Shown in pieces: positions 1 through 11,824 of a stretch of DNA of 64,000 bases. The stretch spans positions 12,024,501 through 12,088,500 of the forward strand of contig CM069607.1 of NCBI GenBank assembly GCA_035771175.1, read 5' to 3'. Under the pieces are notes generated by a model. The model worked only from the letters and a program-made list of their open reading frames with translations, searched no databases and was not told where the DNA came from. A program made the position numbers and the translations under genes. Source of the DNA: Paratinospora sagittata. Taxonomy: Eukaryota; Streptophyta; Magnoliopsida; Ranunculales; Menispermaceae. Numbering within the stretch: position 1 is the stretch's first letter; each line of letters opens with the position of its first letter.

Positions 1-2228
1 TCCAAAACACACACAGACATAAATAAAATATATGCTTAATTTTGTTTTTAGGGATAAAAGATGCTTAATTTGAAAAATAAAGAGATCTTATGTCCCTCAT
101 TCCCCTCTCAGTGCTACATATGCCACAGATATTGTCGGTACTAACGCATGAAATGTTGCATCATACTGATAAAATTTAAAATACACATCTCTACTATATG
201 TTGAAAACCTTCTAGATTTTAGGTATGATGGACGAGGGCTTGAACTCATTATTTATTAATTTAGAAGCCAATCCGAAGCTTAAACTTAAAGAATATATTG
301 AATCTTGGAGAAACGTCGACTTCACAAGTGCTGCTAAAAAAATACAAACAATTAACAAGTGCTTTTGTTTTTTTTTTTTAATAATCTTTTTGTATATTGT
401 TCCAGCTTATACGAAATCCAGTACCGCAAGATATATTAGTTATCCAAACAAGTAAAACTGTCCCCATTTGCAACATTGATGTCGGCTTGACCAAGTTTTG
501 GAGGGGCCAGTTTTGCTACTTAGCAAGTAAGCACAAGGAAATTCTCTAATGTTTTAGAGAGAAACTTGTTCTTTTGCTCCTTAGCCTACCTAATTACATA
601 AAATAAATACATTTAAATATTTATGTGCCAACCCTTATTTTAAGGCTATGTCTTGCATTTGCTAAGTACGTTGCGCCGTTGGCATTTGCTGTAGGTAATA
701 TTACAAGTACTTGAGCCAGTAGGGTCCGCTTCTTTAGACCTAAAAGAGTAGGCGTAGTGGGACTGGACTTACCAAAAGGCACGTGTATCAATACCTAAGA
801 AAAGTTAGGACCGTGGTTCAGCTTTTTGCCTTGGGGATCATATGGCCGCGGCAAGCACTTCCCAATTAAAGTCATTGGCGGTGGAGACAATACTTAAAAA
901 CTTTAGAATGTCGTGTGGAGCGCCAATGGTACTGTTTCATCTTTAAAAGGTCATTCCCTTTTTTTTATTTTTATTTTTAAGTAATATTAGGTTGACATTT
1001 AATATATGTATATTTATAGTGTACATCACTTTTATATACTATTAATTTACCTCAAATTGTCTTTTGGTATATTATTCGATAACGAAGAAATGGTATTGAT
1101 ATATGTAAAATTTTGTACACTAAACCAATGAGTTACAAGTGTCTTGTACACAAAAGAACCACACAGATGTTGGTCCTGTTAGGTACAATCATCTTTCTTT
1201 ATAAGAAAGTAAAAAATTTTAAAAATGACTTTTTATTATTTAAAAAAAAAAACCTATTTTCTTAACAAAACATTCAAAAACTATTTTTTGGATTATGCAA
1301 CCAAATGCATCTTCTGTGTTTTTAAAATTTTGAATACAAAAAACTATGTCAAAATCACAAAGGAAACAAGGCCTTAAACATTTCTAACTTTAACAAACTT
1401 TGTTGTATGTGAGGGACAATAAAATATATATCCTTTGGAGCTTACTTTATAGTCTATAAAATAACCACTAATTGTTCTAAGATCCTAAATTTTTGAATTG
1501 CTAATTTTTTTTTAGGTATGCTAATTAAGCCTTCTTTTTGGAAAAACATTTCATAAGGGCCAAGCATTTGTTTTTGTTCTATATACCTACTATAATGCTC
1601 TCCACCTTATTAGATTTTATAATTTTAATTTTTTTTTTCTTTACCTCCAGCTTATAGTCATCTACGAATAAAATAAAATATCTTTAACCATTTAAACAAA
1701 GAGTAAGATATGGTCCACTTGATATCAATGTGAATAGTCTTAAGATGTCAAAAACTCCTTTCGACACCTTTTGGGAACTTGTTTGCCTGATTTCCTTTAA
1801 TGTAGTCAATACAAGTTCTAGAATTAGTAGAGTTTGTAAAACTCTATCTTATACTAATAATCTTTTAAGTCTTTAATGGAGATATGTTCAAATCCTCTTG
1901 AGTCGTAACATAGATGACTTCTCATTTGCAATATGATACTTTATGCCAATGTTGTCATCATGCAAGGTTATTAAACTTTCAGAATAAACCTAAAGGTTCC
2001 TACAACCTCAACTTTTGAAACACAACTTGTTCTTTGAATAAATGTTTCGTTTATTTGGTCTTAGAATCTTTAGGTTTAGCAAATTTTGCATGATATTGAT
2101 AAATGGATTATAGTACCATAATCAATCCACCATATATTATTACTAACATCAATTAAGTGAGATTTAAACACACAAAGGAAAATGATATATTTTTTTAACA
2201 TTTTTTAATCATGAGTTGTGAGAGGAGC
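1..2228. other. AT-rich intergenic spacer, no gene recognised
   Basis: No reading frame here has a recognisable domain. The 76-codon frame at 225-455 is AT-driven and ends in hydrophobic low-complexity sequence, so I do not call it. A patch at about 640-960 is clearly richer in G+C than its surroundings but codes for nothing I recognise. The rest is A/T-rich spacer. Confidence 0.5.
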
Positions 2229-2807
2229 TGATGCAGGGCGTGAACAGGGAAGATAATAAACACACATTTTCTAACTCGTTGATTCACAAGAATACAGAAA
2301 AAAGAAGAAAAACAAGTCTAAAATTCTCAAAATTCTATTAATATGAATTCTAATAACTCATACAATGGCCTTATATAGGTAAAACCCACGACAATACTTC
2401 TAAATCGACTAGAATACTAAAAATAGTAAATTTTACTAAAAATAGAAAATATCCTAAAACCTATCTAGAAAGAAAGATATCGCGTAGCAACAAATAAAAT
2501 TAAAATTGGACCCTCCTACGTAGAGTTATACTCAAAACAAAACTTTCCTAAAATAGTAAAAACGCTAATTTGAAGGCCTGAACAATGAAATTTGCCCACA
2601 AAACATGTTAGTCACACAACATAGTTGTGAGTAATGATCGTCACGACGTTTTCCTTTGAGAACAAGTGTTATTTCATCAAAATTCATCATTATTCCACGA
2701 ACAATCTTTTAGCAAAATTCCATGCACGTTCTTTTTCCACTACACCTTCTCCTTCTTGGCATGTTCAAATTTATACCAATATTCTAATTCCTTTTTGGAT
2801 TGCATCA
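2229..2807 (-). mobile_element. 3' LTR of a Ty3/gypsy element
   Basis: This 579-bp block starts TGATGCA and ends TGCATCA, a perfect 7-bp terminal inverted repeat of the TG...CA type. A run of six C (GGGGGGAA on the minus strand) lies immediately to its right, as expected of a polypurine tract, and an integrase remnant lies beyond that. The element therefore reads right to left and this is its 3' LTR. The minus strand has a TATA-like motif in the middle (near 2375). No second LTR was found, so the element is truncated at its 5' side. Confidence 0.7.
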
Positions 2808-3910
2808 TTCCCCCCAACATAGGAAAAATTCGACCTCGAATTTGACGATGATACATTATCATCAGAAGAATCCCCCAAGTATGGAATGAGGTACTTGACG
2901 TTAAACACAATAGATGTCCGAATGTGACTGGGCAGCTTCAACTTGTAGGCATACCTGGGATTAATCTTCTCAATAATCTCAAATGGGCCGACTACGAGCA
3001 ACAAGATTTTTGTACTCGTGGGCAGGAATACAATCCTTAGTTAGAATTGCCCACACATAATTGCCCACCTCAAACTCCACATGTTGACGTTTCTGATCTA
3101 CTACTGTTAATTTTGTATTTTTGTGTAGCCTCTACCAAACGAGCATGAGTGGTCTAATGGATTTGTTGAAGCTACTGAATGAAATCCTCAACTTTGCCAT
3201 GCATGCGCAACTGATCTGAAACTAGAGCAAGATCAAGGGGACATCTGGGTGCAATACCGTAGACAACTTCAAAAGGACCGAAGCCAGTACCACGTTTTCG
3301 TGCATGATTATGAGCAAACTTAGCCTGAAAAAGCTTCAGATCCCACTGCTTCACATGATTAGAGACTAAACTGCGAAGGAGATCGCTCAGGAACGGTTAG
3401 TAACCTTTGTCTGGCTGTCTGTTTGGGGGTGATAAACACTGCTAAAATTCAGCTTAGTATTCACCATCTTCCACAAACTCTGCTAAAAATGGCTAATGAA
3501 ATGTGTATCACGATCCGAGACAATAGAAGAAGAGAACCCATGAAGACGATAAATCTCCCAAAAAAATAAGACCGCTACATTAAGTGCCTTTGTAGTATTC
3601 TTACCATCTTTGAGGAATGATCAACGACCACGAAAATAGAATCATTACCCCGATGTATCCTCGGAAAACTAAACACAAAATCCATACTGATATCAGTCCA
3701 TGGTTGGGTCAGAATGGGCAAAGGACGACTTAATCCAACATTGGTAGCTTTGCCTTTAGAAACATGGCAAACAAGGCACCGTTCCATAAATCGACCCAAT
3801 TCCTTGCGCATGGTCGGCCGCAAGTAAGAAGACCAAGTAAGTTGCAAAGTGCAATCACGTCCCATGTGTCTTTCTCCAACACTGGGCGGTGCGATCAACT
3901 CAAAACTCAA
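2771..3910 (-). pseudogene. Ty3/gypsy integrase remnant (pol 3' end)
   Basis: Three broken frames read on the minus strand give the order of a gypsy integrase. At 3910-3575 there is the zinc-binding region (ERCLVCH) and the start of the core (DISMDFV, VVVDHSSK). At about 3570-3360 the rest of the core contains a YHPQTD motif. At 3354-3172 and about 3110-2771 the C-terminal part ends in FNVKYLIPYLGD. In the motif that normally reads QTE, with the catalytic glutamate, the sequence encodes QTK. Together with frameshifts and stops this makes it inactive. Reverse transcriptase, protease and gag are absent upstream. The last frame runs a few codons into the LTR. Confidence 0.85.
2808..2815 (-). other. 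Polypurine tract of the gypsy element
   Basis: GGGGGGAA on the minus strand directly abuts the LTR terminus. In LTR retrotransposons this tract primes plus-strand DNA synthesis. Its position between the integrase frame and the LTR supports the orientation given. Confidence 0.6.
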
Positions 3911-6393
3911 GTTATTCTACTCATCAACCATAACTAAAACCTTGATAAGCCTAAATCGATTCATTACCAAATCTCGTCCATTACTTCTATATTGACAATA
4001 AAATTATATACCTACATCTCCGTAATTTACATCTAATTCCATTATATACCCTATAACCATATCTTTGTCACATACATATGTTGGTCATGCATAATGAATT
4101 ACAAAATAGTTCTTTGTATTCAAGTATTCCCATACATCACATGAGTTGGGATACTTGTCAACTCTATAAGCTACCTCCTTTCCCTTGAATAACACCTAAA
4201 AAAGGGAGAAAGTAATGAGCTGAAAGCCTATCGAAAAATTCTTAGTTAATTTGTTATTATATATATATTAATAAAATAATCATGAATACATACATAGTAA
4301 TTATGTTGTGCATGTTAATCATATCAACCATAATAGTGCATTAAAACATGATTTATATGATCATAACATCTACAAAATATGCAATCTATCCCATCTTATC
4401 CTTCTTGATAATCCAACTTAAGAATTACTCTGCCAGTCAAAATCTAATGAGTATGTTTTAAGAAGAAAAAACAGTAGCTTAGACCACTAAGTATCGATTG
4501 AAATAACACGTGTTTGTCCTACAAAGAGAATGCACAAGCATGGCCCACCAATGTTGAACACATCAGTTCTGCAAGGGAATGCATCAACGTAAACAAATGT
4601 ACACAGTCCACATAGTAAGTCTATCCCATAGGATGCAATAGCATGTACTGCTATGTCATTTGGTCACCAATCTTATCATCAATAATGTTGATAACTATTC
4701 TATTTTGAAACTATTTCAAGATGCAATGTGCATGTATTAATTTGATATATATAAAATTGGAAGAGTTACCAATATTAAAATCACCAAGTTGATGTTTCAC
4801 TATTTACCACAACAAATTCAACCTTTTTTTAGGTCTCCAATACCTGTTGTAGACTATATTTGCAATAAACATATATATCTTATATGTGTATATGGTTCAT
4901 AATCATAAGTTAATTGACTTACTAGGGGTCACTTATATCATTTCAACACATTCTATTTACCAAATACACATTATTTACAAATTTTAGATAAGGTATACGA
5001 CCTTTATAACTATTAGCTAAACCATATAAATTAACCTTTATGTTAGAGCATTACATTCAACCCTCATATCATAAGAAAACTCCATATTTCTTTCGCAACA
5101 TACAATCATTTAATTACTACAATCAATATCATCCAAAACCAAACTATATATGCCATTCGTTCCACTGTTTTAATTCACTAACACGAAAAAAATAAAAAGA
5201 ACTCACCGTGAATTAGGAATCATAAGCACCATAACTTTCTCCTCTTTCTCCCTTTGTTTTTTGTACTTTTTCTTAGCTAGAGGCTTTATTATTGTTTTTG
5301 TTCTCTTTGTTCTTATCTACTAATTTTCTAAGACATATCAACGCCAACACAAAGTGATGAAGTTTCTATATTCATAACACATTAATATATAGGGTAAAAA
5401 TAAATAAATGATTCAACATTTCTATTTGCTAACTTTGTGAATTAAATGACTTTTGTGCTTCATTTACTATGATGTTAGATCCATGCACTAATCCAATGAC
5501 AAACATGACAAAGTGATGAATAAGGTGATTAATATTGTGATATGATAGAAAATTCTCTTAAAGGCTCCTCGTAAAAAGATAACTCGCAAACAAGGGGCTC
5601 TGAATCTATCAAATGATATGATTTGGATGAGCCGGAACTTTTGGGGATTAAATGCCCTTTATCAAGACAAAGGAGGTCAGGGATTGTCGTAAATGTAGAA
5701 TGAAGAATGTACATCAATCAAAACAAAATTAAAGGATAAAAGAAGTAAAAGTTTCAAGAGTCCTTCCCATAGGTCATGTGTAGATAACTATTCTAATGAA
5801 CCTAGTGGTATAGTGGTATGGGGACCCATTTGTTTTGTATTTTGTTTCTTTTGAACTCCATGATCAATTCCTCCATGGTGAAATTTGCTTAAAAGGCCAC
5901 AGGAGAAAAGGTTCTTTGTTATACCTATGTACGTAGGGTTAACATATATAAGATACAAGAAGAGGTCTTAGATGAAGGCCAAAACTTCAAATTATAGATA
6001 TAATTAATATATTAATTTCTTGATAAAAGTATCGGTATTATTAAGAGTAGAAGAATACATATATCATTTTCTATTTGATAATGGAATGTGGTAGGAAAAA
6101 AAGAAGTAAAGCATTAAATCTGAAAAAGGAAAATAATAGAGAAACAATATTTAGTAAAATAAGCTAAAAATATGAGACTTAATGGGGGGAGGGAGATTGA
6201 TTAAATATCAATACATATATTATTAAGTTGACCTAGTAAATAAATTTTGAAATAAAAGATAATTGTTGTGTTTAAGGGGCTAAATTTCAAACTTTGATAA
6301 AATGATCGCATAGTGACCTCTTCAAGAACTTGTACTAGGCGTATAGTTTTCAAGATTTAGGTCGACAATGTTTAGATAATAGTCTAATGAATG
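3911..6393. other. AT-rich intergenic spacer
   Basis: No gene or repeat family recognised. Short frames such as 5529-5717 lack any domain. The boundary with the integrase remnant at 3910 is abrupt, which marks the 5' truncation of that element. Confidence 0.4.
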
Positions 6394-7560
6394 TGTCCAA
6401 AAAGGAAGTGAATTGGATAGATTAGGAAGTTTTACCTTTCAAAATAATTTGCAGATGAATAATGAAAGTGCGGGAAATAAAGAACAAAGTGCACATGGAT
6501 TTATAGTGGTTTAGCATTGTGCCTATCTCCACTACTTAACCTCTTCAGTTAAGATTTTTCAAACTTTACTAAGGATCAGTCTTCACAAGTGAGAATCAAA
6601 CCTATTACAACTTCTCAACTTCACAGGTGTGAGACACTCAACTTCACGGATGTGATCCTACTCAGCTTACGGGTGTGAGTAAACCTAATCCACGCAACTT
6701 ACAAGTGTGAGTCAACCTAAGCTATCCTTACTCTAAGAATAAACAAGCAACTTTAGTAGGTGCTTCAACTTACAGATAAAACTGAAAATTGAGATTTCCT
6801 ATACAAAGACAATCTCAGAGATACTTACAATTGAATCTTTGAACCTTTACTCAGTAGATGCTCAACAAGATATGAAGTTTAAAAATGATTGAGAAGAGTA
6901 AAATATCACTTCTCTTTCTTTGGATGCTTTGAAAATATATAAAACTAAGTTTGACTTATCCAAAGAGAAATTTTAAAATCATAGAGTTTGCAATTTGGAG
7001 AACGATTTATGAATCGACTAACTTTCAAATAGTGCAAAAATAAATTTTCAAAAGTCTTTTAATCTCTTGCTCAAAGTATGTATTTATAATTCAAGATAGC
7101 ATCAATTTCAAATTTGAATTTTAGAGACCGTTGAGAGAGTAATTCGAAATTCAAGTCAAACGGCTCGATTCTTTCACAGAAATGGTATGTAAGGAATTGT
7201 TGAAAAATTCTGATAAAAAAGAAGTTTATACGAATAAGGAAAGAATAAGAAACTTAGCTTTTTCAAAAAACAGAGAAATGTCAGGTTTCTAACATAAGGT
7301 TCATGAGCGTCCTGATAGAGGATGAGGGCGCTACTACAAAATGACTTAAAAGAAGTAAAATCGTTACTGAACGTCTTGCTACTGAGTGAATGTCTTGAAG
7401 GATATGAACCGAAAGCAAATAAAGTTCTCAGTCAATTGGTGAAGGAGCTACTACTCAATGAGCGTCATGCATTAACTGCTCATAAATTTCATAAGTGATT
7501 TGGCCACTGCCATGAGCGTCCCACTAAACCTTGAGTGTCTTGCTCAAACTGGAAAATTTT
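6394..7560 (-). repeat. Noncoding LTR-family repeat, copy 1 (minus)
   Basis: The block begins TGTCCAAAAAGGAAGTGAATT. Read on the minus strand it ends like a copia-type LTR (a variant of 'caattcacctccttcttggaca'). It shares with 14527-15887, in opposite orientation, the series of 'cacaagtgtgag' modules, the 'acgaataaggaaa' motif and the GCGTC/GAGGGCGC modules. No coding sequence. The inner (right) edge is approximate; similarity may extend to about 7830. Confidence 0.5.
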
Positions 7561-8014
7561 AAACTCCTTTTTCTTTTGAAAAAACTGATAGTTCAAAATC
7601 ATTCAAAATCATTTTGGATCAAATTGAACACTTAGAAAATGATTAAAACTACTTGAAAACCAACAATTTGCCAATCAAATGACAAAGATCAAAAGTTTTG
7701 CAAATATAAAGAAGACCTTTGAGAAAAACAAAATTGAGATCAAGCTGAGCTACTATTGAGTAGGTTCTACAAACCTAAAATCAATCTAAACAAATACGCA
7801 TGGTAACAATTCTTGCAGCTCAATGCTTTATTGACCATAGCTTGATTTGATTCTCCAATATTCATCTTGGGATGGAATGATTCTGCTTGAATTGATTGAA
7901 CTTTTTGCTTTATGACTGAAACACTCAAAGTAGAAATTAGTTTTACATATGGAGTGATTTGTAATCATAAAAATAACCATCATGGGGTTTATTGAAATAA
8001 CATGAATCATTTCT
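7561..8014. other. AT-rich spacer between repeats
   Basis: No feature recognised. It may include the diverged edge of the LTR-family copy to its left. Confidence 0.3.
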
Positions 8015-8660
8015 CACTACAAGAAAAAAAGGTCTTTGGTGACAAAGGCTTTCGTCGCCAAACACAAGCATTTTTGTTGTTATAATTATTGAACGATAAA
8101 AAGTGTGTCATCCCCATTCCGTCACCATATACTTTTCATTGATTCTCAATGGTGACAAATAAATCTTTTCATTACCAACTAAATTTTTTTGTGACAAATG
8201 TTATATATCTTAGCGATGACATTCAAATTGTCACTGAAAAGTTGACGACACTTTATCGCTTGTCATTGTTTTCTATTTGCGACAAATGGTTAGTTAGTTT
8301 ATAAATATATTTGACGACAAAATCACATTTGTTGGGAATGGTAAATTACTAATGACAAATCGTTATGTCATTAAAAACCTTTGGCCACCAAAAATAAGAT
8401 CAATAACTGTAATAAGAAATCGTCGACATTTATTGACATATTTTCAACGAAAATGTTATTTAAAAATAAAAAGTTTGTTGCCATAAATATTTAATGACAA
8501 AAAAATCGTCGTCATTTCCTATTAATCGCCAAAAACCTCTTAGTCTAAAAATGTCATTTGACACAATAAATTCGTTGGTAAATTGTAATTTTAGCAACAA
8601 AAAATTTTGTCACCATATGTTATCATCAACGAAAATCCTATCTTGACAATCATTACATTT
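8015..8660 (+). mobile_element. CACTA-type transposon terminus with subterminal repeats
   Basis: CACTACAAGAAAAA at 8015 matches the usual end of plant CACTA (En/Spm) transposons. It is followed by about 600 bp packed with short variants of GTGACAAA, GACGACA and TTCGTCGCC in both orientations. This is the typical subterminal repeat region where the transposase binds. I could not find the opposite end (...TTCTTGTAGTG), so this is a partial element, perhaps interrupted by the solo LTR that starts at 8798. Confidence 0.55.
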
Positions 8661-10082
8661 TTCTTATTTTATCACAACCTGTATACATATGAATATGTCA
8701 AACATACTATTAAAACTTGTAAATCATCCATCACAAATCTTATAAAAATACATTAAGAAAAAATAATTATAAAATATAATAAAGTTGGTACCACAAATGT
8801 AACACCCCGATTTTCAAAACTAATTTTTTTTTTTTTAGATAATGAATATTTTATTTTTATATAAAGTATCACTGAAAATCGAAACGTTACTTGTATCCGT
8901 CTATCTTAACCAATAACCATTTTATAAATAATGAGATTTGCAAAACTATGAGTTTATATTCTTTCATCCAACTTACTAGTTAAGATAAACGAATATCTTT
9001 AATTCTTCATACAATTGTTATCTTCATACGATGATATTTGCCCTTGTCCATTCATTATGGACACAACATTAAAATACAATCATCAAATAGAATTAATGAA
9101 TTCTATTTCAAGGCATTCACACGTGAATTAAATCACAAGGTCTTTACTGACCGTAATAATATTCATTGAATTTCAATTATCAATACAATTCGTTTGAATA
9201 ATAAACATTTAAAAATTAAATGAAAATATTCAGTCTCATAATACTAATTAATTAACCCACCCCTACTACTCTGCACTATGTCACGAACTCACAATTTTAT
9301 TCTCCTAAGCACCTGCATATAAAAATAGGGGTGAGCTTGAAAGCCCAGTGGGTCATCTAAACAATTCACAATATTTTATTGTGATACATACACAAGAACA
9401 TTACAAACAAGTTTCACACATTAATCGTTGCAACATTATATTGTTTGAGGCGATCATTTCATCACGTTCCAAATCGCGTACCGTTAGAAAATCAAACTCA
9501 GGGTGGCACAACCCAAAAATTAGAACATTGACGATATTCCTTAGAATAACTGCCCCATATGTGTGATTCTTATCTTAATCGTGTTCTTTAGTGATGTCAC
9601 ATCATGCGTACGGTATAAGCACGATATTAAGCGCATTCATAAAATATATTCAACTCCACTACACATGGTATCATGTCACAAAATCAATTATAATAATGCA
9701 CTATGCCAATATTCCAAATCATACATTTCATTATCAGGCATTATAATTTATAAATGAATTTAACTACCACATGAATTTCATGCATCCAATTATCATTTGA
9801 TCAGAATAAAAATCATGTTAACACACATATCATCATGGCTAAACAATCACAACATTGTATATATATGATCATGTACAATAGGCATGCATAAACAATTTAA
9901 TAATACCATGGACCTAATTAATTTAACATTCATATCTATATATCAAATAAAATATTATGAAGGCCTAGAATCATTCCCACCTTAACGCTAAATTCCAAAT
10001 TACTTAAATTCCTCGTCACGCGTGGTAATCAACTTGTACACGTATATTACGTTTGTTAATATAATTGCTCGATTATGAGTGT

Positions 10083-10120
<38 letters not shown>

Positions 10121-10186
10121 ACATATTATAGTGCCTTGTGATATGATATAATGATGTGTATGGTATAACATGATATACTACAATAT

Positions 10187-10189
<3 letters not shown>

Positions 10190-10273
<84 letters not shown>
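10190..10273. repeat. (TA)n microsatellite
   Basis: An uninterrupted TA dinucleotide tract of about 84 bp inside the solo LTR. A shorter run lies at about 10088-10117. Confidence 0.9.
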
Positions 10274-10277
<4 letters not shown>

Positions 10278-10679
10278 ATATTATATGACATTTTGGTTGC
10301 TAAAAAAATAATAACACTTGAGTTGCAATGTTTTAAAAAAAAAAATAACACTTGGTTAAAAAAAAAATATGTATGATACATATAAATATATTATATAATA
10401 TCTTGATTGCTAACAATAAATAACTGAGTTGCAATGGTTAAAAAAATAATAATAATAACGTATTGTATGTATATATGTAATATATTACATAACATTTTGG
10501 TTGCTTAAAAAAAGAAAATAAAATAAAATACACTTGAGTTGCTTAAAATAAATAAAAAAAATGTATGATACATATAAATGTATTATACACTTGTTGGTTG
10601 CTTAAAGGAAAAGAAAGAAAAAAATGAATAAATAAAAATACACATAGTTGCATCGTTTTAAAAAAAATAACATTTGGTT

Positions 10680-11110
10680 TAAAGAAAGAAAAAAAAAACA
10701 AAAACAGGGGAGGAAGAGAGAAAAGGGAAGAGAGAGAGTGGAGTACGCTGGTTTTTTTGAGAGAGAGAGAGATTGAGAGCGAGGGCGAGAGATCGGGAGC
10801 GAGAGATCGAGAGATCGGAGGAGAGAGATCGGAGGCGAGGTGAGGGCAGGGGAATGGCGGATGGCGGAGAAGAGAGAGAAAAAGGGCGGAGAGATCTGTG
10901 GCGGAGAAGAGAGAGAGAGGCGAGATCTGTGGCGGAGAAGATGAGAGGAAGGCGGCGGCGGCGAGATCCGTGGCGGAGAAGAGAAAAGAGGGCAGTGGCG
11001 AGATGGGATCGGTGGCGGAGTTGCAGCGACAATGAAGGGAGAGAGAGGGTTTCGAGAGACTTGCGCGTTTGGTTTGAGAGAGAGCGAGAGCGAAAGATTT
11101 TCGACGAAAT
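10680..11110. repeat. Purine-rich GA/GGCGGAGA low-complexity tract
   Basis: The plus strand is almost pure A+G for about 430 bp: GAGA runs, then imperfect copies of a unit like GATCTGTGGCGGAGAAGAGA. The long frames open here on both strands (Arg/Glu-rich on plus, Ser/Leu/Pro-rich on minus) reflect composition, not genes. The strand asymmetry could favour triplex or R-loop formation. Confidence 0.8.
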
Positions 11111-11123
11111 CTCGACGAGTTTT

Positions 11124-11191
11124 CAGGCGACATGTCGGCGAGATCTCGGCGAGGTTCCAGGCGACATGTCGGCGAGATCTCGGTGAGATTC
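11124..11191. repeat. Tandem 34-bp repeat (2 copies)
   Basis: CAGGCGACATGTCGGCGAGA begins at 11124 and again at 11158, 34 bp apart. The two copies are nearly identical over about 26 bp and then differ. Each contains the small palindrome CGACATGTCG. Confidence 0.75.
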
Positions 11192-11824
11192 CCGGATCTT
11201 GTTTGACATCTTTTTTTTTTTTTTTCAATTTTTGGGTATTACATGGTCTTTCAGATTTATGGATGATTAGAGGTATTGAGTTGGATTGAGAAATGGGTTG
11301 GGGTCGGGTTGGATTTTGATGAATTTGTTAAATTAAATGTTATTAATTTTATGTATGGATTTTTGGGTTTTTAAATGAGGTAATTTTATGATCTGGGTAG
11401 TTACCAAGTTTAGATCTTTTTGAGGGAATTGATTGGATTGGAGGTTATAGATGGTAAGAATAGAGAGATATTGATCTAATTGGGTTGGAATTTTTTCTGA
11501 TTTATTTTGATTACTTTACTTTTGACTGTTATTTTTATCTGGTTGATTTACTGATGAATTAGCTTTTTTTTTTTTTTGTCTAGATGTTGGTTTGGGATCA
11601 GCTTGGTAGGAATCAGAATGTTAAATTTGTTTTTCCAATGTGAATAATGATGACTGGTGTAGTGGGCAATTTTCCTTATGTATTTTGGTAAATGGTGTAG
11701 ATCATTAATTCCATCTTTATTGTGTTCTTGAATTCATTTCCTAATGGGTCTTTTCCCATTCTTCTTGTTTAATTCTTCTTATTCTGCCTCAATTTCTTGT
11801 GCAATTTCTAGGTATTACAACAAA

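Larger units (their letters stand above)
8798..11819 (-). mobile_element. Large solo LTR (3.0 kb) with 5-bp target duplication
   Basis: The block starts TGTAACACCCCG and ends GGTATTACA. It is flanked by ACAAA at 8793-8797 and ACAAA at 11820-11824. TG...CA ends plus an identical 5-bp duplication is the signature of an LTR integration. No gag, pol, primer site or internal LTR boundary lies inside, so a solo LTR is the best reading; a short noncoding element is the alternative. By comparison with other gypsy LTRs (TGTAATAC... to ...GGGGTGTTACA) it is in minus orientation. It includes long (TA)n runs and a purine-rich tract. Confidence 0.7.

Noticed and set aside
188..196. TCTCTACTA, like a Helitron 5' end
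   Set aside because: Nine bases are not enough; no hairpin plus CTRR 3' end or Rep/helicase coding sequence was found.
10543..11289. Overlapping frames of 85-208 codons on both strands
   Set aside because: All are low-complexity products of the GA-rich tract (Arg/Glu on one strand, Ser/Leu/Pro on the other) with no domain.
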